Of a stretch of 64,000 nt of DNA, positions 20,020-29,412 are shown piece by piece. The notes below the pieces were generated by a model that was not told the DNA's origin, did no database searches, and was given only the letters and a program-made list of their open reading frames with translations. Made by a program: the position numbers and the translations under genes. Position 1 is the stretch's first letter; each line of letters opens with the position of its first letter. The stretch comes from Pycnopodia helianthoides (taxonomy: Eukaryota > Echinodermata > Asteroidea > Forcipulatida > Asteriidae): assembly GCA_032158295.1 (NCBI GenBank), contig CM063252.1:9908744-9972743 (forward strand). Reading direction: 5' to 3'.

Positions 20020-21171
20020 TTAATAACCAGGCAAATCGTAGACATGCGCAGTCTTACTCAGCGTCTTTATCGGGACTTGGTATCCTCCACAGATATCTTC
20101 TTCCTTTGAACTCGTCTTGTCCGTCTCGTCCAACCCCGGTACTGAGTAGACATGTGCAGTCTGACGTAGCGTCTTTATCGGGACTTGGTATCCTCCACAG
20201 ATAGCTTCTTCCTTTGAACTCGTCTTCTCCGTCTCGTCCAACCCCGGTACTTTGTAGACTTGTGCAGTCACATTTTGTTTTCCGAAATCATTGACTGCCT
20301 GGGAAACCACCTCATATGCCGGAGAGGGGGCATCGGATGTGGAAGCTTTTCCTCCCGGCAGATGTTCCAGATCGACCGGTGTATGAAGAGACGCTTGCAC
20401 GGTCCGCTCGCAATCTTCAGGCACGATGTAGATGCCCACATCTTCTCGGACGTTTTGATGACGTTTTCTTGAGGTAGTCGTCGTAGAAGTGATCGTCGTC
20501 CCTTCCCTTTTGGTTCGCTTCGTTTTTCTGCCCTTGGAGCGAACAAAGCACACTAGATTAAGAACGATGACGATTAAAGCACCGGCGGCTGTGATGATAA
20601 TGACCGTGACGAGAGAGAAACCAGTGGAGCTTTGGGACCCAGACACCGGCGTGGAAAATGGCGATGGTACGCTTGTAACTTCCCCAGGCGAACATTCTTC
20701 ACACGAGACGGCCGAATCAATTGAACAGCATGTGTCATTGGCGATTGCAGTTATGTTCTGAGACGTCTGTTTGCCATTGTTATTGAGAGCAAAGCAGGAA
20801 AATGTTGCGTTGTCCTTTAGTGTACTGTTTCTGATAGTCAGTCTCAACGATGCAACATAGTACGCAGTTTCACTGAAGTCATATCGCAAACCTCCACGAC
20901 TATCAGTTGTTGGTTCGTTACATGCCTTCGACTCGGTGTTACAGGCAGTCACGTTAATCCTACCGAACCCATCTGAGCCACGGTTCCAACCCACCTTGGA
21001 GAGAAACTGTGTACCGTCCGTGGTTCCAAATCTGACATAACAAGATAAATGTAAATCTTCACCGTGACAAAAGTACACCACGCTGCTCGAAGGTATTAGC
21101 CTATACGATGAGTCAGTTAGTGGCACAGTTGTCATCAGCAACATACAACTAATGTACACCGAGCTGCCCAT
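20020..21171 (-). CDS. Intronless single-Ig transmembrane receptor, long VP tail (gene 3)
   Basis: 383 residues from the ATG at 21171. Signal peptide, Ig-like domain (Cys44, Trp62, Cys126) and helix at 185-210 as in gene 1. It is exactly 36 residues longer than gene 1, because the tail has one more copy of the repeat. Tyrosines: Y248 (YIVP), Y286 (YEVV), Y306 (YKVP), Y328 (YQVP), Y342 (YSVP), Y364 (YQVP), Y378 (YDLP), so six of seven are YxxP. The gene is mosaic: the N-terminal strand (SSYRL), stalk and tail match gene 1, but residues ~86-109 match gene 2, and its upstream flank is class B like gene 2. Inferred surface signalling receptor. Confidence 0.85.
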   Translation of the reverse strand: MGSSVYISCMLLMTTVPLTDSSYRLIPSSSVVYFCHGEDLHLSCYVRFGTTDGTQFLSKVGWNRGSDGFGRINVTACNTESKACNEPTTDSRGGLRYDFSETAYYVASLRLTIRNSTLKDNATFSCFALNNNGKQTSQNITAIANDTCCSIDSAVSCEECSPGEVTSVPSPFSTPVSGSQSSTGFSLVTVIIITAAGALIVIVLNLVCFVRSKGRKTKRTKREGTTITSTTTTSRKRHQNVREDVGIYIVPEDCERTVQASLHTPVDLEHLPGGKASTSDAPSPAYEVVSQAVNDFGKQNVTAQVYKVPGLDETEKTSSKEEAICGGYQVPIKTLRQTAHVYSVPGLDETDKTSSKEEDICGGYQVPIKTLSKTAHVYDLPGY

Positions 21172-21333
21172 TTTTCGCCCCGGTGAGAAAACCCAGTATC
21201 GAGACACAAAATATTCAACTTTGAATGATGTAAATTTGAATGCGTTTGTCTATGAATGCTGGCGTTGGCAGGCACTATGCTTCACCGCACAGACCACGTT
21301 GCTTTATCATGCAGGACTCAGTGCTGTCTTTCA

Positions 21334-21340
21334 TTTTATA
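21334..21340 (-). promoter_or_regulatory. TATA box of gene 3
   Basis: TATAAAA on the minus strand, about 163 bases before the ATG, in the conserved promoter block. Confidence 0.6.
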
Positions 21341-21354
21341 GGCGCCTGTCGTAT

Positions 21355-21540
21355 TTTTTTAGGTGTTCGTGCAACAGCGCGAACAACTCTTTGTTTTTGT
21401 TCGGTTGTTTTTTTTAGGTGTTCGTGCAACAGCGCGAACAACTCATTGTTTTTGTTCTTTTTTTTTTTCAGGTGTTCGTGTAGTAGCGCGAACAACTCTT
21501 TGTTTTTGCTCTTTTTTTTTTTTTTTAGGTGTTCGTAAAC
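21355..21540. promoter_or_regulatory. Class B upstream flank: palindromic GTTCG...CGAAC repeats (3 units plus a partial)
   Basis: Units start at 21361, 21416 and 21470, with a truncated one at 21527, period 54-57. The third unit has changed loop bases (TAGTAGCG) but keeps GTTCG and CGAAC ends. Gene 2 has two full units, so copy number near the promoter differs between paralogues. Confidence 0.5.
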
Positions 21541-21589
21541 TTAATGGGGAAATCAATCAATTAATAAATTAATTTGACAAAACGTCGGC

Positions 21590-21870
21590 TTAGAACTATA
21601 ATGTCGTTAGCGCAGTTTGTATAAATTTCATCAAATTGGTTTTGCATATTTTGGAGCTCTTGATAAATGGAGTTTATTGATCAAGAGTGGACTTCAAAAA
21701 TTAGTTTGGCAAAAAGAAACATTCAGTTTCTAAGAAAAGATTTACTTGTGGGTTTTGATTTATTTTTTCAAACTTATTGGCATTTTTCACTAAACAACCT
21801 TTTAATCATTATGGATTTGAAATTGCCATTGACCTTATAGCACTGAGCTGACGAAAAGAAGTTACTAAAA
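21590..21870. repeat. Dispersed repeat with residual frame, copy 2
   Basis: Duplicate of 15290-15565, with the first codons altered (TATAAATTTCATC), so the frame seen there is not preserved intact. Confidence 0.5.
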
Positions 21871-22036
21871 GCATAATCACTGTACTTTTTACATGCACCT
21901 ATCAGATACGAAGGACACACTATTTACATTATTTTCCGATCTTTTTTTTTAATTCAAATTGGCACAGTTTTTGTTTTAAAAAAAGTAATTCTCGCATTTT
22001 CAAAGACAACATAAATTTTTGTAAACAAAATTTCTG

Positions 22037-22594
22037 GCACTCAGTATTCACGGGCTTTAAATATATTGGTTAATATTGATTTTATATCAGTATTTCTGGC
22101 ACTAAGTTTACACGGGCCTTAAACATACTGGTCAATATTGATTTTATATCAGTATTTCTGGCACTAAGTTTACACAGGCTTTAAACATACTGGTCAATAT
22201 TGATTTTATATCAGTATTTCTGGCACTAAGTTTACACAGGCCTTAAACATACTGGTCAATATTGATTTTATATCAGTATTTCTGGCACTAAGTTTACACA
22301 GGCCTTAAACATACTGGTCAATATTGATTTTATATCAGTATTTCTGGCACTAAGTTTACACAGGCTTTAAACATACTGGTCAATATTGATTTTATATCAG
22401 TATTTCTGGCACTAAGTTTACACAGGCCTTAAACATACTGGTCAATATTGATTTTATATCAGTATTTCTGGCACTAAGTTTACACAGGCCTTAAACATAC
22501 TGGTCAATATTGATTTTATATCAGTATTTCTGGCACTAAGTTTACACAGGCCTTAAACATACTGGTCAATGTTGATTTTATTTTAGAATCAATT
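22037..22594. repeat. 62-bp tandem array, 9 units
   Basis: Nine units at exact period 62 (22037 to 22533), dominated by the CCTTAAACATACTGGTC variant. Confidence 0.95.
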
Positions 22595-22990
22595 TTACAT
22601 TTTTAAGACCTATTTAAAGACCTTTTGACTCCCTGCACCTACGTCACACGCGGCTACTGTCTGCCACGCCCGCCATTTTGAGGAATCAAGTTTCTGGTAT
22701 TGTATTAAGCATGATAAATGCCGCGTTGCCTAAAATGCGCACTGCACTATGTAACGCTGATGGGACATTGAATCCCAAAATGATAAAACAAAGATTTACA
22801 TATTTAGTTAAAACCATGTCTAATAAGGTTGACCCATCCAGCAATGCTAATCATTTAGGCCCCTCGTTACACCAAAATACTTTAAAAAAAAAGAAGACTT
22901 TGGAAGAAAGTGCATACATAAAAGTTTAATCAATATTAATAATCAGTTACAAAAAATTGACAACATTATCATACTAGGACAAAACTATAC
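22595..22990. repeat. Conserved module following a 62-bp array, copy 4
   Basis: Closest to the module at 15975-16313; the frame at 22678-22929 has the GATGGG three-base insertion and stays open through the A run. Confidence 0.75.
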
Positions 22991-23384
22991 ACCCTATCAG
23001 CCAACCACACAATAAAAATGCGAGATAAATATACTACTCTATAGCCAAATATGATTATGGGTCGTGCTTTTTACAATTTTCTTTTCCTGCTCACAGACTG
23101 GATAAAACGCTACATTTTTGTTAAGGTTGTGGTTTTATGACATGGAATGTCATTAAAACAACATCGTTCTTTTTTCATGACGACGATTTCCTTGAAAAGT
23201 TTCCCTAGATCACAAGCACAAGTATCCAGTTTGTGAATATTGATGACATCATAATTTAAAAATAAAAACATAATTTTTTTTTTTCATGCGGTTTGTTTTT
23301 CTTGTTACGTTTTTGTTTTCGTGGCAATTATTTCCTTGAAAGGTAGACGACCTTGATGCAGTTTTCCTGGTCAGAATAAACACC

Positions 23385-23582
23385 AGGGCCCAATTTCATA
23401 GAGCTGCCTAATTAGAAAATATTGCTTAACAAGTGTCTGCCGAGCAGAAATGAGCGGGATACCAGTCACAAATTGTACACGTGACGTGGTATTTTGGCTG
23501 GTAACTTTACTCTGGTAAGCATAATTTTGTTGTGCTTGGCTACCTTTTGTGCTTAATAAGCAGCTCTATTAAATTGGGTCCT
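23385..23582. mobile_element. MITE of the GGGCCCAATTTCATAGAGC family, copy 3
   Basis: An extra copy inserted in the third flank, where copies 1 and 2 have no element. It replaces part of the hairpin region next to the terminal-exon candidate. Confidence 0.8.
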
Positions 23583-23589
23583 GGTTCGT

Positions 23590-23744
23590 TCAGACGACTG
23601 CATTCCCCTTGTAGGGTACATACCAGACATTCTCAATTAATGTTCCCTCGTCCGAGTCGTGGGTGCATGGCCTAGGGGACCCCGCCCCTTCATTTCGACC
23701 CACATCGGCTTCACCCTGGTCCTCAGCCGCTAATGGCACTTTTT
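23590..23744 (-). CDS. Candidate shared 3'-terminal exon, copy 3
   Basis: Same 155-base length, acceptor (TTCCTTTTAG) and stop as the other two. The five differences I count from copy 1 all change an amino acid (Q to H, R to P, P to R, E to D, E to V) and none is silent. It lies downstream of pseudogene 4 and of the gene 5 donor. Confidence 0.42.
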
Positions 23745-23827
23745 CTAAAAGGAATTTTAAAAACAAAAACAAGTCCAAGTTAAAGACCCAAAGTGAGTTC
23801 CTTTTAGGCTGGTTTGGATATCAGCAA

Positions 23828-24210
23828 TTAAAGGAACATTACAGAATTGGTTTTTGCTAACAAAACAGTTGCTGGCAGTTTAAGCACTTTATGTAATCCA
23901 CCATATACATAAACGGACAAACCTGTAGAAGTTTGAGATCGATCGGCCATCTGGGTCACGAGAAAATAGTGAAAAACCGATTACACATTTGCAATAGGTT
24001 CAACAAATGAATAAAACGCTCACTGAGCGATAAACTCCAATCGGAAAATTAGTTCAATCAATTTCATCAAATATGGCATTTCAGACAGAAATATTTCAAG
24101 GGATGTTTTCTACCATCATCACCATTAGACTGTGTAAGTTTTATGTAAATCTGTGATCAAAAGTATATTTTACAAGTTTTTTTCTTACCAATTCTGTAAT
24201 GTTCCTTTAA
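23828..24210. mobile_element. TTAA-flanked MITE, family 1
   Basis: TTAA at both ends; termini AAAGGAACATTACAGAATTG and the complement CAATTCTGTAATGTTCCTTT. It is inserted into the third receptor flank after that flank was duplicated, since copies 1 and 2 lack it. Confidence 0.85.
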
Positions 24211-24386
24211 CTATTAAAGCCTCCGAATGAAGAGAATTACATTATAATGCTTGCTACGCCACGAATGAAGCCCCTTTTTCAAACTACAGAAACAATTCCA
24301 CATAAACGCCCAGAGAATTCTTTGGGATTTACACCGCACCATTTTTTCCCACCCTTGATGCAGTTTTCCTGGTCAGAATGAAAACT

Positions 24387-24584
24387 AGGGCCCAATTTCA
24401 TAGAGCTGCTTCATTAAAAAATATTGCGTAACAAGTGTCTGCTGAGCAGAAATGAGCATGATACCAGTCACAAATTGTACACGTGACGTGGTATTTTGGC
24501 TGGTAACTTTACTCTGGTAAGCATAATTTTGTTGTGCTTGGCTACTTTTTGTGCCTAATAAGCAGCTCTATTAAATTGGGCCCT
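24387..24584. mobile_element. MITE of the GGGCCCAATTTCATAGAGC family, copy 4
   Basis: Positional counterpart of the elements at 10031 and 19509, immediately followed by the next MITE. Confidence 0.85.
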
Positions 24585-24833
24585 GGGCCGGTATTCACAA
24601 AACTACTTGATTCACAAAACTACTTGATTCACAAAACAATAAGCACCCTACTTAATTACCAAACTCAGACGAGTCTTACTGACCAAGTGGTATTTACAAA
24701 GCATTTGCGCTTAGTGCCCCGCTTACTTTGGCGTCTTAAATCTAAGTGCGGTCCGATGACTTAAGTGGGGCACTAGGGTGTCATGGCGCAAACTTAAGTA
24801 CTCCACTAAGCTAAGTTTCGTGAATACGGCCCC
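24585..24833. mobile_element. MITE with GGGCCGTATTCAC termini, copy 3
   Basis: Counterpart of 10230-10461, with an additional ACTACTTGATTCACAAA repeat inside its left arm. Confidence 0.8.
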
Positions 24834-24928
24834 TGATGCTAACCTGCGCGGTTATCTCATTAAACCCTACAGTCCCCAAATGGTCCCGAGCTTGAGTGGC
24901 TAATTCCCGGCAGTTAATAACCAGGCAC

Positions 24929-26075
24929 TTAGTAGACATGCGCAGTCTGACTCAGCGTCTTTATCGGGACTTGGTATCCTCCAAAGACATCTTCTTCCTT
25001 TGAACTCGTCTTCTCCGTCTCGTCCAACCCCGGCATCGTGATTTCGGAAACATGTGCAGTCTGACTCGGCGTCTTTATCGGGACTTGGTATCCTCCACAG
25101 ATAGCTTCATCCTTTGAACTCGTCTTGTCCGTCTCGTCCAACCCCGGTACTGCGTAGACTTGTGCCGTCACATTTTATTTTCCAAAGTCATTGACTGCCT
25201 GGGAAACCACCTCATATGCCGGGGAAGGGGCACCGGGTGGTCCAGCTTTTCGTCCCGGTAGATGTTCCAGATCGTCCGGTGTATGATGAGACGCTTGCAC
25301 GGTCCGCTCGCAATCTTCAGGCATGGTGTAGATGACCACATCTTCTCGGACGTTTTGATGACGTTTTCTTAAGGTAGTCGTCGTAGAAGTGAGCGTCGTC
25401 CCTTCCCTTTTGGTTCGCTTCGTTTTTCTGCCCTTGGAGCAAACAAAGCACGCTAGAATAAGCAGGAAAATGATGACGATTAAAGCACCGGCGGCTGTGA
25501 TGATAATGACCGTGACGAGCGAGAAACCAGTGGAGCTTTGGGACCCAGACACCGGCGTGGAAAATGGCGATGGTACGCTTGTAACTTCCCCATGCGAACA
25601 TTCTTCAGACGAGACGGCCGAATCAATTGAACAGCATGTGTCATTGGCGATTGCAGTTATGTTCTGAGACTTCTGTTCGCCATTGTTATTGAGAGCAAAG
25701 CAGGAAAATGTTGCGTTGTCCTTTAGTGTACTGTTTCTGATAGTCAGTCTCAACGATGCAATATTGTTCGCAGTGTCACTGAGTCATATCCAAAACTCCA
25801 CGACTATCAGTTGTTGGTTCGTTACATGCCTTCGACTCGGTGTTACAGGCAGTCACGTTAATCCTACCGAACCCATCTGAGCCACGGTTCCAACCCACCT
25901 CAGGAGAGAGACTCGTGTACCTTCCGTGGTTCCAAATCTGACATCACAAGATAAAGTAAATCTTCACCGTGACAAAAGTACACCTCGCTGCTTGAAGGTC
26001 ATGGGTATACGACGAGACAATTAGTGGCACAGTTGTCATCAGCAACATACAACTAATGTACACCAGACTTCCCAT
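24929..26075 (-). pseudogene. Broken VP-tail Ig receptor (gene 4)
   Basis: The ATG at 26075 and signal-peptide coding sequence are intact. The Ig-coding part then carries single-base deletions (around TATACCCATGACC and AAGATTTACTTT), two single-base insertions (around ACGAGTCTCTCTCCTGAG) and two missing bases near codon 95, so the frame is lost repeatedly. The stalk, helix and first tail part read open at 25175-25753, where a CAA has become TAA (25175-25177). The remaining tail is open at 24929-25171 but has lost one tyrosine motif and ends early. Several independent lesions argue for a real pseudogene and against a sequencing slip. Confidence 0.85.
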
Positions 26076-26234
26076 TTTTCGCCCCGGTGAGAAAACCCAG
26101 TATCGAGACACAAAATATTCAACTTTTGATGTAAATTTGAATGCGTTTGTCTATAAATGCTGGCGTTGGCAGGCACTATGCTTCACCACACAGACCACGT
26201 TGCTTTATCATGCAGGACTCAGTGCTGTCTTTCA

Positions 26235-26241
26235 TTTTATA
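26235..26241 (-). promoter_or_regulatory. TATA box of pseudogene 4
   Basis: TATAAAA is retained about 160 bases upstream of the ATG although the coding part is broken. Confidence 0.5.
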
Positions 26242-26410
26242 GGCGCCTGTCTTTTTTTCTGAACCAGTTTCGTGTTTCGAGTGATTCCGAAACGGCCATT
26301 ACGAATGATGTACGCATCGAATTACTGAATAATGACTTAGACGAACTCTTGACAAGGAACAAGATGTCCAAAAATTAACTTGCAAAGATACACTCACTTG
26401 ATTTTGTGCC
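26242..26410. repeat. Class A upstream flank (copy 2)
   Basis: Nearly identical to 11751-11930 upstream of gene 1. Confidence 0.8.
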
Positions 26411-27679
26411 CAACTTTATGCCATGAACCGGAAGCCAATGATTATATCTGGTGAGATGGCGACATTTTTATTTTTGTATCATATTAATTAGGTTGATTGA
26501 TTTCGAGATTAGATGGATGTTTTAATGTAAATGATTGTTTTTATGGATGTTTAATCTTCTGTATATTTTATTTTTCAGTGGGCGTTTAACTTTTGTGTTT
26601 TATTGTTATTGTGACACGGTGGAGTTTTAGCAATGAAAATCAAAGTGTAATTTGACTCTTGGGTCACCAAGTGAGTTTTTTATTTTTACAAACCATTTGA
26701 CGATTTCTTTTAAAGGAAAAGGTGTTTTGGGTGTCATTTTAAAACGATGTGATACATTTGCTAAAGCTTCAGAAAGGTGCATGTAAAATTCAACGTGGTG
26801 TGTAAAACCAAAGTAAAATATGCAGTAATAATTTTGTGTAATGGAATGATAGTCAAAAAGCTTTGGGTACTTTTCACGCTCTGGGTAAACCTCAACACTT
26901 TGTCAAACTTTTCACCTTTGAACTTCTAACTCTGACACATCCCCGGGAAATACCTGCCCTTACTTGAGAGTAGGGCTAAGCAGGGATAACCCCGGGGTAA
27001 GAAACTAGAGTATTCGTTTTTCACAGGAAAATTGCAGCAGGTGTGAACAACGAACATGGGTGGCGGCGGTGGAGCTTTACAAACTGTACAGGAATTTCCT
27101 GGAGTTTGATTTCCTGTGAATGTGTATTGTGAGAAGTTGTTGAATCACCCAGTACAGTGGAAATCGGTGCACCATGGACTATTATGGTTAGCCCCTTTAT
27201 TATGAGTCAGTCATGACTGCACGGTCTGATTCCCCGAGCACAAGGGTTTGTAAAGCGTGCATCGCTAAAAGGCAACCATACTGTTTCTGTCTGGGCGACC
27301 TCGCTTTGAGATGCCTTCTGGATTAAATGAACGAGCTGCGTGCACAGTTGCATTTTAAATTCCTCGAATAACGTGGTGCTGTTTATAAATGGGAGGCTTT
27401 TGAACGCTAGAAGACAACAGACCTACCAGGTAAAATTCCATTGTTTACATAGTTCTAAGCATGCGCACATTGCTGAGAACAATGGCTTTTACCTGGTAAG
27501 TACGCTGCCACCTAGCGTCCCAAAAGTCTCCCATTGTTTAACCATAATCGTTTGAGTATTTTCATTGCAGTGAGTAAGCTGCAAGAGTCCCAATTTTATA
27601 TTAACCAAGGAGAATGCAACTTGTCATATTATGATATTCCTGTATGTCAGTTTGTGGTATTAACACCATCATGTGTATA
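26411..27679. repeat. Duplicated intergenic segment (partner about 11931-13190)
   Basis: Counterpart of the segment between genes 1 and 2, with the same order and few indels. The hairpin recurs at about 27425-27498. The plus-strand Cys-rich frame seen in the partner is stopped here by GGATTAAATG. Confidence 0.6.
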
Positions 27680-28050
27680 TATCTACTTCATTATTCTCCT
27701 GACGATGACTAGAGCGGGCAAGTCGAAACGTTGAGACCAATTAAGAACTCACTCCGCGGCAGTGAAGTTAATAACGAGAAGTCCCATCGATCCACTAAGT
27801 GGAAGTAGTAGTCCCGGCCGGTTTCCAACCTTCCGGCCAGGTAGTATAGGCTAGTTAATAAGCAGGACAGATCTTTTCAGGACTAATAGTAGTCTCCCGA
27901 ACTCCAACAAAATATATATTCCGCATTGGTACAATATATAAAGGCAAGTTCTCAATGAACAAAGCTACACAGCAAAGTAGCTGTAGGCATTGATTTACCG
28001 CAAACTGAATATACATTGATACCTCACCATGCAATACCTCAAAATCAACG
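27680..28050 (+). mobile_element. Dispersed retroelement-like tail, copy 2
   Basis: Duplicate of 13190-13560, directly downstream of the VL gene 5 just as copy 1 is downstream of gene 2. Confidence 0.5.
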
Positions 28051-28058
28051 ATATCCTG

Positions 28059-29243
28059 CTAAGTAAGATGGATGACATAAACTCTGCAGTTATGGTGTTT
28101 CTTACCTCGGAGTGTACGGACATTGCATTCTTCAAACGTAGTTCCCTCGTTGCCAATCAATCTTTCCGTCTCGTCTGGTTCCAGCACCTCGTAGACTGGT
28201 GCTGTCTGACTTGGTGTTTTAATGGCTACCTCGCTTCCTCCACAGGTAGGTTCTTCGTTGTCTGTCGCTCTATCCGTCTCGTCTGGTTCCAGTACTTGGT
28301 AGACTGGTGCAGTCTGGCTCGGTGTCTTCAACACAACTTGGCTTTCATAATCATTGACTGCCTCGAAAACCACCTCATATGCCGGGGAGGGGGCACCGGG
28401 TGGTCCAGCTTTTCGTCCCGGCAGATGTTCCAGATCGACCGGTGTAAGATGAGACGCTTGCATGGTCCGCACGCAATCTTCTGGCACGGTGTAGATGCCC
28501 ACATCTTCTCGGACGTTTTGATGACGTTTTCTTGAGGTAGTCGTCGTAGAAGTGATTGTCTTCCCTTCATCTTTGGTTCGCTTCGTTTTTCTGCCCTTGG
28601 AGCGAACAAAGCACACTAGAATAAGCAGGAAAATGATGCCAATTAAAGCACCGGCGGCTGTGATGATAATGACCGTGACGAGCGAGAAACCAGTGGGGCT
28701 CTCGGCCCCAGACACCGGCGTGAAAAATGGCGATGGTACGCTTGTAACTTCCCCAGGCGAACATTCTTCAGACGAGACGGCCGAATCACTTGAACAGCAT
28801 GTGTCATTGGCGATTGCAGTTATGTTCTGAGACGTCTGTTCGCCATTGTTATTGAGAACAAAGCAGGAAAATGTTGCGTTGTCCTTTAGTGTACTGTTTC
28901 TGATAGTCAGTCCCAACGGTGCAACATTGTTCGCAGTTTCACTTTTGTCATATCGCAAACCTCCACGACTGTCAGATGTTGATTCGTTACATGCCTTCGA
29001 CTCGGTGTTACAGGCAGTCACGTTAATCCTACCGAACGCATCTGAGCCACGGTTCCAACCCACCTCGGAGAGAGACCGTGTACCTTCCGTGGTTCCAAAT
29101 CTGACATCACAAGATAAACGTAAATCTTCACCGTGACAAAAGTACACCACGCTGCTTGAAGGTGATAGTGTATACGGCGAGACAATTAGTGGCACAGTTG
29201 TCATCAGCAACAACATACAACTAATGTACACCAAGCTGCCCAT
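28059..29243 (-). CDS. Intronless single-Ig transmembrane receptor, VL tail (gene 5)
   Basis: 394 residues from the ATG at 29243; one extra Leu in the signal peptide compared with gene 2. Ig-like domain with Cys45, Trp63 and Cys127; helix about 186-213. Tail tyrosines: Y251 (YTVP), Y289 (YEVV), Y299, Y315 (YQVL), Y351 (YEVL). Block FGTTEGTRSLSEV in the Ig domain matches gene 1, although most of the protein matches gene 2, again a mosaic. The phase-1 donor CGAG/GTAAGA is at 28106, so the last ~14 residues may be read-through. Unlike the others its TATA box is damaged. Inferred type I surface receptor. Confidence 0.83.
   Translation of the reverse strand: MGSLVYISCMLLLMTTVPLIVSPYTLSPSSSVVYFCHGEDLRLSCDVRFGTTEGTRSLSEVGWNRGSDAFGRINVTACNTESKACNESTSDSRGGLRYDKSETANNVAPLGLTIRNSTLKDNATFSCFVLNNNGEQTSQNITAIANDTCCSSDSAVSSEECSPGEVTSVPSPFFTPVSGAESPTGFSLVTVIIITAAGALIGIIFLLILVCFVRSKGRKTKRTKDEGKTITSTTTTSRKRHQNVREDVGIYTVPEDCVRTMQASHLTPVDLEHLPGRKAGPPGAPSPAYEVVFEAVNDYESQVVLKTPSQTAPVYQVLEPDETDRATDNEEPTCGGSEVAIKTPSQTAPVYEVLEPDETERLIGNEGTTFEECNVRTLRGKKHHNCRVYVIHLT
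28106..28106 (-). promoter_or_regulatory. Strong phase-1 splice donor inside the end of gene 5
   Basis: Last exonic base 28106, then GTAAGAAA. Identical in context and phase to the gene 2 site. The nearest phase-compatible acceptor recognised downstream is the terminal-exon candidate at 23590-23744. Confidence 0.5.
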
Positions 29244-29400
29244 TTTTCGCCTCGGTGAGAAAACCCAGTATCGAGACACAAAATATTCAACTTTGAATGA
29301 TGTAAATTTGAATGCGTTTGTCTATAAATGCTGGCGTTGGCAGGCACTATGCTTCACCGCACAGACCACGTTGCTTTATCATGCAGGACTCAGCGCTGTC

Positions 29401-29412
29401 TTTCAATCCATA
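29401..29412 (-). promoter_or_regulatory. Degraded TATA region of gene 5
   Basis: Where the paralogues read TTTCATTTTATAGG on the plus strand, this copy reads TTTCAATCCATAGG, so TATAAAA is lost on the minus strand. Confidence 0.55.

Larger units (their letters stand above)
16314..21230. repeat. Segmental duplication, copy 2 (partner 7208-11640)
   Basis: Starts abruptly with GTACAGGTATTTTATC. It is nearly identical to copy 1 until inside the receptor gene, after which the flank switches from class A to class B, so the right edge is a recombination point within or near gene 3. Confidence 0.88.
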
